A DNA stretch of 50,083 bases. It comes from an uncultured Prevotellaceae bacterium (GTDB lineage: Bacteria > Bacteroidota > Bacteroidia > Bacteroidales > Bacteroidaceae). Below the pieces are notes generated by a model. The model had not been told where the DNA came from. It saw nothing but the letters and a program-made list of their open reading frames with translations, and made no database searches. The translations under genes and the position numbers were made by a program. Positions within the stretch are counted from its first letter, which is position 1, and every line of letters starts with the position of its first letter. This document shows positions 15,627 to 22,608 of this stretch, piece after piece. The stretch spans positions 1 through 50,083 of the forward strand of contig CACXYH010000037.1 of assembly GCA_902771785.1 (NCBI GenBank). Direction: 5' to 3'.

Positions 15627-17054
15627 ATGATTCTGATTGCTGTACTGATTTACGTAGCCCTGCTCTTCTGCATCAGTAGGTGGACCGGACGGCGGGCTAC
15701 TAACGCTACGTTCTTTCGCGCAGACCGTCGGGCGCCGTGGTATATGGTGGCCTTCGGCATGGTGGGAGCATCAATCTCGGGCGTCACTTTTGTGTCGGTG
15801 CCGGGCATGGTGATGAATACGCAGATGACTTATCTGCAGACTTGCATGGGCTTTATCATAGGTTACGTGGTGGTGGCGCTGGTGCTGTTGCCGCTATACT
15901 ATAGGCTGAACCTGACAAGTATCTATGCCTACTTAGGCCAGCGTCTTGGGCGATACAGCTATAAGACAGGAGCTTGGTTCTTCCTGCTTTCGAAACTGGC
16001 TGGGTCGGCTGTGAAGTTCTATGTGGTATGCATCATTCTTCAGCGGTTTGTGTTCGATGCTTTTGCCGTTCCTTTCTGGCTGACGGTAGTGGTGATGGTG
16101 GCGCTTATCTGGCTTTATACCCGTCGTGGCGGCATAGGCACGCTGGTATTCACCGATACTTTTCAGACGTTGTGCCTGTTCTCAGCCTTGCTCCTTATTA
16201 TATATAATGTGATGGGACAGCAAGGTTTGTCGATTGGCGATGCCGTGAACGCCATTGCTTCTGATGAGCGAAGCCGTGTTTTCGTGTTCGACGACTGGAT
16301 GAGTCGTCAGAATTTCTGGAAACAGCTGGTGAGCGGTGCTTTCATAGTCGTAGTGATGACGGGGCTCGACCAGGATATGATGCAGAAGAACTTGACTTGC
16401 CGCACGCTGCGCGAAGCACAGAAGGACATGTGCTCTTACGGTGTGGCTTTCCTCCCTGCCAATCTGCTTTTCTTGGCTTTGGGTGTTTTGCTGGCGCAAC
16501 TGTTTGAAGGGCAGGGGATGGAACTGCCGAAGGGCGATGATTTGTTGCCGATGTTTGTTCAGTGGACTCCCAATGCTCAATTCGTCGAGGTGCTTTTCAC
16601 CATTGGAATAGTTGCGGCTTCGTTCAGTAGTGCTGACTCTGCGCTGACGTCGCTCACGACGTGCTATTGCATTGATGTGTGCGAACGTCCTGATGACGAG
16701 CGGTTGCGACGTCGCATTCATGTGGTGATGTGTTTGCTGTTTGTGGTGTTTATCCTGGCCTTTCAAGTGCTGAACAGCACGTCGCTCATTGATGCCATCT
16801 ATACTATCGTGAGCTATACCTACGGTCCGCTGTTGGGCCTTTTTGCCTTTGGACTACTCACCAAGAAGTCGGTGTGCGACCGTCTTGTGCCCTATGTGTG
16901 TGTGGCTTCGCCGCTGCTTTGCTATGCTCTGGATGTGCTTGCCTGGCACGTTTGGGGCTATAGGTTTGGCTATGAGCTGCTGATGCTCAACGGACTGCTT
17001 ACGTTTCTTGGCTTGCTGGCTTCCCGCTGCTTTCTTCGCCCTGCCCGCCAATAA
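15627..17054 (+). CDS. Sodium:solute symporter (SSS family)
   Basis: The 475-residue protein has about 13 hydrophobic helices and the SSS/SLC5 pattern: an N-terminal helix ILIAVLIYVALLFCISRWTGRR, then ATFFRADRRAPWYMVAFGMVGASISGVTFVSVPGMV, and the Na2-site region TIGIVAASFSSADSALTSLTT. It resembles unassigned Bacteroidales SSS permeases, so the solute (sugar acid, amino acid or sialic-acid-like) cannot be named. The ATG at 15627 is chosen over an upstream TTG because it follows the promoter box and begins the first helix. Its last 56 bases overlap the convergent hybrid kinase gene. Confidence 0.9.
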   Translation: MILIAVLIYVALLFCISRWTGRRATNATFFRADRRAPWYMVAFGMVGASISGVTFVSVPGMVMNTQMTYLQTCMGFIIGYVVVALVLLPLYYRLNLTSIYAYLGQRLGRYSYKTGAWFFLLSKLAGSAVKFYVVCIILQRFVFDAFAVPFWLTVVVMVALIWLYTRRGGIGTLVFTDTFQTLCLFSALLLIIYNVMGQQGLSIGDAVNAIASDERSRVFVFDDWMSRQNFWKQLVSGAFIVVVMTGLDQDMMQKNLTCRTLREAQKDMCSYGVAFLPANLLFLALGVLLAQLFEGQGMELPKGDDLLPMFVQWTPNAQFVEVLFTIGIVAASFSSADSALTSLTTCYCIDVCERPDDERLRRRIHVVMCLLFVVFILAFQVLNSTSLIDAIYTIVSYTYGPLLGLFAFGLLTKKSVCDRLVPYVCVASPLLCYALDVLAWHVWGYRFGYELLMLNGLLTFLGLLASRCFLRPARQ

Positions 17055-18705
17055 ACTCGCTGGGCTGCATTCCAAACTCTTTCTTGAAGCAGGTGGCAAA
17101 GTATTTAGGGTCGCTGAACCCTACGCGATAGGCTAAGTCGCTGACGCGGATGCCTGTTTCCGAGAGGGCGATGCGTCGAGCCTCTTTGAGTCGGATGTCG
17201 CGAATGAAGGTGCTGACGTTCTTTCCTGTCAGCTGTCGCAGCTTGTTGTAGAGTGTTGAGGCCGAGGCGCCCATTTCCAGCGCAAAGGTTTCGCGATTGA
17301 AGTCGGCGTCGGCTAAGTGGTTGTTGACGCAGGTAGTGGCACGCAGCATGAACTCTTCTTCGGGTGTCAGTATTTGCTCTTTCTCTGCCTCTTCTGCATT
17401 TGCGGTTTCTGAGCTGTCCTGCAGGCGCTTGCGGTTCTCGATAATGTTGTCGATGCGCAGTTTCAGGTCGCCCAGGCGGAACGGTTTTGTCATATAGTCG
17501 TCGGCACCGATGCGCAGCGACTCCTGCCTTTCTTCCTCTTGTGTCTTGGCTGTGAGCAGGATGATGGGCAGATGCATGGTCAGCGGATCGCTTTTCAGTT
17601 TGAGTGTCAGCTCGTTGCCATCCATCTCCGGCATCATGACGTCGCTGATAATCAGGTCGACCTTCGTTTTCTTGATGACCTCCAGGGCCTCGATGCCGTT
17701 TTTGGCAGTTAAAATGTGATACTTGTTGCTCAGTAATTGCTGCATGAGCACCAGCAGGTCGAGGTTGTCTTCTACCAGCAGCAGCGTGTAGGCGTCTTCA
17801 TGGGGACTTTCGTTGCTTTGCAGATAGGGTGGGGTGACCTCGGGCAGCAGTTTGTTTAAGTCGAGGATAGCCGAGCGAGACGTGCTGATACTGACTTTGT
17901 TCTTTTCATCGACCTGCTCGGGCAGGAACGACTCCTTGCTGATGGGCAGCTCGATGGTGAAGGTGGTGCCCTTGCCTTCTTCGCTCTCGCAGCTGATGGT
18001 TCCGCGGTGCAGATAGACGAGGTCGCGCGTAAGTGCCAGTCCCAGTCCTGTGCCTCGGGTTCTCATGCGTCGGTAGTCGCCGTCGTAGAAACGCTGGAAG
18101 AGATGTTTTTTCTTGTCCTCCGAGATGCCTATGCCGTTGTCGATTACCTTGATGGTGATGTGGTCGTAGGTGTAGTTGGTGCGTACTTGCAGCATGATCT
18201 GGCCTCCGTCGTTGGTATACTTGGCGGCATTCGACAGCAGGTTGTAGATGATTTTGTCTATTTTATCCGTGTCTATCCATCCCATCATCGATTTCGGCAT
18301 GCACTGGATGGTGAATTTATGATGGCGTCTGGACATCAGCGGTTCCAGGCTGAGTGCTGTCTGTGTGATGTACTCCATGACATCGCCTTGCGACACCAGC
18401 AGCTTCAGACTTCCGTTCAGCGATTTACTCGTCTCCAGAATCTGCTGCAGCAGGTGCACCATGCGTTCGATGTTCATCTGCATGAGTGCATAGTCTGTGC
18501 TGAACTTGGGCTCTTGGTCGCGCATTCGTTCGACTGAGGCCGACAAGACGGTCAGCGGCGTTAGCAGTTCGTGGCTGATGTTGGTGAAAATGCGTGCCAT
18601 CTGTATGCTGTTACGCAGGCGGGCGCTACGTTTATAGATACTGCGACCTATGAGAAAAGTAGCAATAATAGCAATGGTGGCTATGATGACAATCAGTGCT
18701 TGCAT
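16999..18705 (-). CDS. Hybrid two-component kinase/regulator without a periplasmic sensor
   Basis: In this 568-residue protein one membrane helix (about residues 3-22) is followed by HisKA with ISHELLTPL (phosphorylated H45), HATPase with N box DKIIYNLLSNAAKYTN, VIDNGIGIS and GTGLGLAL, a receiver whose phosphoacceptor is D355 (DLIISDVMMPEMDG), and a C-terminal AraC-type double HTH (about 460-555). This is the intracellular half of a Bacteroides hybrid two-component system, but the usual roughly 700-800 residue beta-propeller sensor is absent. A TATCTTCG box about 30 bases upstream argues that the start is genuine. Signal sensing may use the membrane helix or a partner. It overlaps the symporter gene by 56 bases tail to tail. 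Confidence 0.92.
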   Translation of the reverse strand: MQALIVIIATIAIIATFLIGRSIYKRSARLRNSIQMARIFTNISHELLTPLTVLSASVERMRDQEPKFSTDYALMQMNIERMVHLLQQILETSKSLNGSLKLLVSQGDVMEYITQTALSLEPLMSRRHHKFTIQCMPKSMMGWIDTDKIDKIIYNLLSNAAKYTNDGGQIMLQVRTNYTYDHITIKVIDNGIGISEDKKKHLFQRFYDGDYRRMRTRGTGLGLALTRDLVYLHRGTISCESEEGKGTTFTIELPISKESFLPEQVDEKNKVSISTSRSAILDLNKLLPEVTPPYLQSNESPHEDAYTLLLVEDNLDLLVLMQQLLSNKYHILTAKNGIEALEVIKKTKVDLIISDVMMPEMDGNELTLKLKSDPLTMHLPIILLTAKTQEEERQESLRIGADDYMTKPFRLGDLKLRIDNIIENRKRLQDSSETANAEEAEKEQILTPEEEFMLRATTCVNNHLADADFNRETFALEMGASASTLYNKLRQLTGKNVSTFIRDIRLKEARRIALSETGIRVSDLAYRVGFSDPKYFATCFKKEFGMQPSEFIGGQGEESSGKPASQET

Positions 18706-18886
18706 GTCGGTTGGTCTTCTTTTTGCGACTGCGAAGATACACTATTTTCTTCAATTATCACCAATCTTTGCCGGAAAATCTTTGCTTTTGGGTTAAAAAT
18801 GCGTTATTTTGGGTGTAAAATACGCTAATTAGCGTTATTTCAACCTCAAATAATAGTTATTCTACTCAATTGCTCGAAGAAAGAAC

Positions 18887-18894
18887 TATCTTTG
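18887..18894 (+). promoter_or_regulatory. Promoter of a candidate small RNA
   Basis: TATCTTTG fits the -7 box. A TTG about 16 bases upstream (near 18870) could be the -33 element. No protein gene follows on this strand before a terminator. Confidence 0.65.
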
Positions 18895-18899
18895 CGTTG

Positions 18900-18985
18900 T
18901 CAAATGATTTTAATGGTTAAGGTTTATGGTTGATTAATTTAGTTTAAGAGGAAAAGCCTCGCTGTGAAGCGAGGCTTTTCTATGT
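18900..18985 (+). ncRNA. Candidate small RNA of about 85 nt
   Basis: A TATCTTTG box, a short AT-rich body and an intrinsic terminator give a complete transcription unit with no sizeable reading frame. A 9-codon frame (ATG near 18904, MILMVKVYG) lies inside it without a ribosome-binding site. It lies between the divergent hybrid-kinase gene and the convergent trxB. It could be a regulatory RNA, a tiny peptide gene or the remains of a lost gene's promoter. Confidence 0.45.
18951..18985. terminator. Bidirectional terminator (small RNA and trxB)
   Basis: GAAAAGCCTCGC (18951-18962) pairs with GCGAGGCTTTTC (18969-18980) around a 6-base loop. It closes the rightward candidate RNA and lies about 60 bases after the trxB stop on the other strand. 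Confidence 0.88.
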
Positions 18986-19040
18986 CCGGACTTTTTGAGG
19001 CGTTCGCCTTAGAAAGTCAAAATGCCTTAGAAACAGTATT

Positions 19041-19973
19041 TCAGTCTTGAAGCAGGAAGCGTTCGGCCTCGATGGCTGCTTGGCAGCCAGAGCCCGCAGC
19101 GCTGATGGCTTGGCGATAGACAGGGTCGGCACAGTCGCCTGCAACGAAGACGCCGGGGAGCTTCGTGCGCGGCGTGCCGTCGATCTTCTTCAGATAGCCC
19201 ACTTCGTCAACGTCGAGCCACTCGCGGAAGAGGTCGGTGTTGGGCTTATGGCCTATGGCGAGGAAGAAACCGTCGATGGCGATGTCGACCAATTGCTCGT
19301 CGGCCTCGCCCTTGCGCTTCACTAAGTGGGCACCTTCCACACCGTTTTCACCGAAGAGGCCCAAGGTGTTGTGCTCAAAAAGAATCTCGATGTTCTCGTG
19401 TTCCATGACTCGCTGCTGCATCACCTTTGAGGCACGCAGGAATGGCTTGCGTACAATCATGTAGACTTTTTTGGCCAGGCCGGCCAGGTAGAGGGCATCC
19501 TCACAGGCTGTGTCGCCTCCGCCCACTACGGCTACGGTCTTCTTGCGGTAGAAGAAACCGTCGCATGTAGCGCAGGCCGAGACGCCTTGTCCGTTGTACT
19601 TGCGCTCGTCGTCGAGGCCCAGGTACTTGGCTGAAGCGCCGGTGGCAATAATCACCGTGTTGCACTGCAGCTCGCGACCGCTGTCGTCCCACACTCTGTA
19701 AGGGCGTTGCGAGAAGTCGACCTTCACGATTTCGCCGTCGCGAATGTCGGTACCGAAGCGTTCGGCCTGCTCGCGCAGGTCCATCATCATCTGGTTGCCG
19801 TCGACGCCCTGCGGATAGCCGGGGAAGTTCTCAACCTCGGTGGTTTGAGTCAGCTGTCCGCCCGGCTGCATGCCGCTGTACTCGATGGGTTGCAGGTTGG
19901 CTCTGCTGGCATAGATGGCAGCCGTATAGCCTGCGGGGCCGCTGCCGATGATAAGACATTTCGTCGTTTCCAT
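19041..19973 (-). CDS. trxB: Thioredoxin reductase
   Basis: This FAD enzyme passes electrons from NADPH to thioredoxin. The 310-residue protein has the FAD motif IGSGPAGYTAAIYASRA (residues 9-25), the redox-active CATC (C134 and C137), the NADPH motif VVGGGDTACEDALYLA and the C-terminal GVFVAGDCADPVYRQA, all normal for low-molecular-weight TrxB. Its ATG directly follows the stop codon of the glutathione-peroxidase gene, so the two form an oxidative-stress operon read leftward from the promoter at 20567-20574. Confidence 0.97.
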   Translation of the reverse strand: METTKCLIIGSGPAGYTAAIYASRANLQPIEYSGMQPGGQLTQTTEVENFPGYPQGVDGNQMMMDLREQAERFGTDIRDGEIVKVDFSQRPYRVWDDSGRELQCNTVIIATGASAKYLGLDDERKYNGQGVSACATCDGFFYRKKTVAVVGGGDTACEDALYLAGLAKKVYMIVRKPFLRASKVMQQRVMEHENIEILFEHNTLGLFGENGVEGAHLVKRKGEADEQLVDIAIDGFFLAIGHKPNTDLFREWLDVDEVGYLKKIDGTPRTKLPGVFVAGDCADPVYRQAISAAGSGCQAAIEAERFLLQD

Positions 19974-20525
19974 TTATTTCAGCAGTTCTTCAATTTGCTT
20001 GGCAATGTTTTCAATGTTCTCCGTTGGCTCGAAGCGTGCAACCACCTGTCCCTTCTTGTTGATGAGGAACTTGGTGAAGTTCCATTTGATGTCGGCCTTC
20101 TGCTTGTAGTCGGGGTCGGCCTTCGAGAGCATGTCGTCGAGAATGTGGGCGATGGGGTGCTCCATGTCCCAGCCGGCGAAGCCTTTCTGCTCCTGCAGGA
20201 ACTTGTAGAGCGGGTCGGCGTCGTCGCCGTTCACCTTGATTTTCTTGAAACGCGGGAACTCGGTGCCGAAGTTCATCTTGCAGAACTCATGGATGCTCTC
20301 GTCGGTGCCGGGGGCCTGCTGTCCGAACTGGTTGCAGGGGAAGTCGAGAATCTCGAATCCCTGGCTGTGATACTTCTCATATAGCTTCTCCAGCTCGTCG
20401 TATTGTGGCGTGAATCCACACTTGGTAGCTGTATTCACGATGAGCAGCACCTCGTTGGCATACTCCTTGAGCGACACGTCTTTTCCTTTTCTGTCCTTGA
20501 CAGTGAAATCGTAGATGGTTTTCAT
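19974..20525 (-). CDS. gpx: Glutathione peroxidase-family thiol peroxidase
   Basis: In this 183-residue protein, NTATKCGFTPQY has the peroxidatic Cys36 in place of selenocysteine, FPCNQFG supplies the catalytic Gln and KWNFTKFLI the Trp/Asn, the complete tetrad of the family. Bacteroidetes lack glutathione as a main thiol, so thioredoxin is the likely reductant, and the directly adjoining trxB supports this. The ATG at 20525 gives the normal start (MKTIYDFTVKDRKGKDVSL); an upstream in-frame ATG would lie beyond the promoter box. Confidence 0.95.
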   Translation of the reverse strand: MKTIYDFTVKDRKGKDVSLKEYANEVLLIVNTATKCGFTPQYDELEKLYEKYHSQGFEILDFPCNQFGQQAPGTDESIHEFCKMNFGTEFPRFKKIKVNGDDADPLYKFLQEQKGFAGWDMEHPIAHILDDMLSKADPDYKQKADIKWNFTKFLINKKGQVVARFEPTENIENIAKQIEELLK

Positions 20526-20566
20526 TTCTTTTTTGTGTATTGGTTTTGTTGTTGAATATTCCGACG

Positions 20567-20574
20567 CAAATTTA
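20567..20574 (-). promoter_or_regulatory. -7 promoter box for gpx-trxB
   Basis: The minus strand reads TAAATTTG, 42 bases before the gpx start. Confidence 0.65.
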
Positions 20575-20634
20575 CGTAAAAAGTTCCGATTATGCAAATG
20601 TTGCTTCTTTTTTCTTCGTTTTTTTCAACCTTCC

Positions 20635-21612
20635 CTATAGTCCCCAGTCGCTGAGCAGCTGAGCTTTCGTCACGTTTTCTACCTCGCGCTCCGTCTGGTC
20701 GGGCAGGTTACAGAAGAAGTCGATGCCCGTCTTTTGCTCCAGGTCGGCCACGCTCACCACGTAGTCGCTCAGACGCTGCGATTTGTAGCTGTCCTGATGC
20801 TTTATCCAGAAGCCCATGGCCTTGTAGCGGTTCTGTCCGTTCACCTGATACTGACGGAGCACCGCCATAAAGAAGTAGCCGGGAATGAGCATGCCCGATG
20901 ACGTGTAGCCGCGTATCTGGTCGGCCTTGTCGATGGTGCCTCCCTTCACCACGTAGAGCGTTTCGCGGAAGCCGCGCGTGTTCCATGAGCGCACTTTGCT
21001 CTCCATGTCTTCCCAAACGCCGGTGTTCAGCGCCCTCGACTGCGGCATGATGTTGGAGAGATAGAACGTCTGCTCGTTGGCTTCCTTCGAGTTGAGCCGG
21101 TCGGCCGAGGCGCAGATGTGGCCCCGCTGATAGCCGCAGTCGTAGTATTCCTCCAGCTCCGTGCGCGTTTCGGCAGACAGGTCGGGGTCGGGCTGGAAGG
21201 GGTCACCCCATCCGTAGTCCTGCAGGTTGCGCATGGCCCAGGGGTTGTTTTTCTCGTAGTTCCAGTTTTTGCGGTTCCACGAAGTGCCGCTGTTGCCGTC
21301 GTACCACTGCCAGCAGGTCCATCGCTGCGTGCGCTTGGCGAGGTTGTATTCAATGGCGTAGTTGATGCCATAGGTAGGCACGCGGCGAATGAGCACCGTG
21401 CTGTTTGCGTCGCCGGTGCTTACGTGTGGAAACTCGAGTCTTGTCCAGTCAGGTTGAGTCGATGGGTTTTTGTTGGTGTTCTCCTGGTCGGCAGCAGTAT
21501 TGTCGGCCGGCTTCGGCAGCTTGTCGTCGTCGTCGCACGATGCCAGCATTGCTACCATCAGGGCTGCCATCGCAAGCAGCTGGAGGCTGGCTTTCAGTTT
21601 TAGTGTTGTCAT
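20635..21612 (-). CDS. DNA/RNA non-specific endonuclease (NUC1), surface lipoprotein
   Basis: The 325-residue protein has a lipoprotein signal peptide ending AMLASC followed by an acidic DDDD run, which in Bacteroidetes favours export to the cell surface. The nuclease domain (about residues 75-315) carries the beta-beta-alpha metal motif as YQRGHICASADRLNS, the QRGH form of the family's DRGH, and the downstream metal ligand in FYLSNIMPQSRALNTGVWEDME. Such enzymes cut DNA and RNA without sequence preference. With the OB-fold lipoproteins, TonB receptor and EEP nuclease nearby it may feed on extracellular nucleic acid. ATG 21612 was chosen because it begins the signal peptide. Confidence 0.93.
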   Translation of the reverse strand: MTTLKLKASLQLLAMAALMVAMLASCDDDDKLPKPADNTAADQENTNKNPSTQPDWTRLEFPHVSTGDANSTVLIRRVPTYGINYAIEYNLAKRTQRWTCWQWYDGNSGTSWNRKNWNYEKNNPWAMRNLQDYGWGDPFQPDPDLSAETRTELEEYYDCGYQRGHICASADRLNSKEANEQTFYLSNIMPQSRALNTGVWEDMESKVRSWNTRGFRETLYVVKGGTIDKADQIRGYTSSGMLIPGYFFMAVLRQYQVNGQNRYKAMGFWIKHQDSYKSQRLSDYVVSVADLEQKTGIDFFCNLPDQTEREVENVTKAQLLSDWGL

Positions 21613-21715
21613 TTCGCTCGCGTTGCTATATAGAAAAAGGTGCGCCCTTGGCATATGCAACTACCATGGACACACCTTCTTAGTGTTCTTGTATCAATGT
21701 GGTGTGATGTGTATC

Positions 21716-21970
21716 TTACTTCTTCGAAGCCTTACCGTAACGGCTCATGAACTTATCAACACGTCCGGCCGTGTCGACGAGCTTGCTCTTACCAGTATAG
21801 AAGGGGTGAGAAGAGCTCGAGATTTCCACTTTTACCACGGGGTAAGTCTCGCCTTCGAATTCCACAGTGTCGTTAGTCTTTGCAGTGGACTTCGTAAGGA
21901 ACATATCGCCGTTGGACATGTCTTTGAACACGACGGGGCGATAGTTTTCTGGATGTATTCCTTTTTTCAT
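21716..21970 (-). CDS. rpmE2: Ribosomal protein bL31, type B
   Basis: This 84-residue large-subunit protein has the type B start [17 protein letters not shown], ends in KASKK, and lacks the CxxC zinc ligands of type A, so it does not need zinc. TACCTTTG at 22011-22018 (minus strand) is its promoter, about 40 bases upstream. The CACACC/GGTGTG inverted repeat near 21671-21711 may act in termination. The 22-bp repeat array begins about 80 bases beyond the promoter. Confidence 0.96.
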   Translation of the reverse strand: MKKGIHPENYRPVVFKDMSNGDMFLTKSTAKTNDTVEFEGETYPVVKVEISSSSHPFYTGKSKLVDTAGRVDKFMSRYGKASKK

Positions 21971-22010
21971 TTTGTTGTGTAATTGTTTGTTATAATACTA
22001 TTTCGGGCTG

Positions 22011-22018
22011 CAAAGGTA
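22011..22018 (-). promoter_or_regulatory. -7 promoter box for rpmE2
   Basis: The minus strand reads TACCTTTG, 41 bases before the start codon. Confidence 0.7.
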
Positions 22019-22095
22019 CGACTTTTTTTTCACCCAACCAAATCTTTTGCAGAAAAACTTGAAAAGTTTCTGTCGCTGGCTTTCAGAAGAACACG

Positions 22096-22381
22096 TAAAG
22101 GCACTTAGGCATGGTTGAAGCGGCACTTGAGCATAGTTGAAGCGGCACTTGAGCATGGCCAAAGCGGCACTTGAGCATAGTTGAAGCGGCACTTGAGCAT
22201 AGCTGAAACGGCACTTGAGCATGGCCGAAGCGGCACTTGAGCATACCCAAAGCGGCACTTTTCCCCTGTTAAAGTGCCGCTTTTCTCCTACGAAAGTGCC
22301 GCTTTTCTCCTACGAAAGTGCCGCTTTTCTCCTACGAAAGTGCCGCTTTTCTATTCGAAAAGTGCCGTTTTTGCTCCTTTT
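22096..22381. repeat. 22-bp tandem array, 13 units with a mid-array orientation switch
   Basis: Thirteen units run in exact 22-base register. The first eight carry the forward core AAGCGGCACTT, with starts at 22096, 22118, 22140, 22162, 22184, 22206, 22228 and 22250 (unit 1 is degenerate). The last five carry its reverse complement AAGTGCCGCTT at 22272, 22294, 22316, 22338 and 22360. In the forward half the spacer is mostly GAGCATAGTTG or GAGCATGGCC-like; in the reverse half TTCTCCTACGA. The array lies between the rpmE2 promoter and the 3' end of the OB-fold lipoprotein gene. The reverse complement makes the whole array able to fold on itself. Confidence 0.95.
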
Positions 22382-22608
22382 TCCCTCAAAAATATGACCG
22401 AATATGACCGAAAATGACAGTTGCTTTTTGACTTTTTACATTGTCCCTCAATGGGTTACGACGAAAATATGACAGATGACAGAAGTTTTTGAAAAACCAT
22501 TTTTCTTTTTTTTTAGTGGGCTGCCATTCAAATTCTTCTTGGAGGCATTTTCATCGACCTCATGGTGATATATATAAGTAAAGGGGGCGGCATGTTGGAA
22601 TCATGCCC
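22382..22608. other. Intergenic stretch with short direct repeats
   Basis: AATATGACCG occurs twice in tandem near 22391-22410, followed by AAAATGACAG and, 60 bases on, further ATGACAG copies. A hairpin on the minus strand (GGCATG/CATGCC near 22590-22605) just beyond the OB-fold gene stop could be its terminator. No gene is visible. Confidence 0.5.

Noticed and set aside
20635-21612. QRGH in the NUC1 nuclease as an inactivating change
   Set aside because: A QRGH form is, to my knowledge, common in Bacteroidetes members of this family, and the catalytic histidine is present.
22096-22381. 22-bp array as a CRISPR
   Set aside because: Units have an 11-base conserved core and an 11-base spacer that is itself repeated between neighbours; there are no 30-36 base unique spacers and no cas genes.
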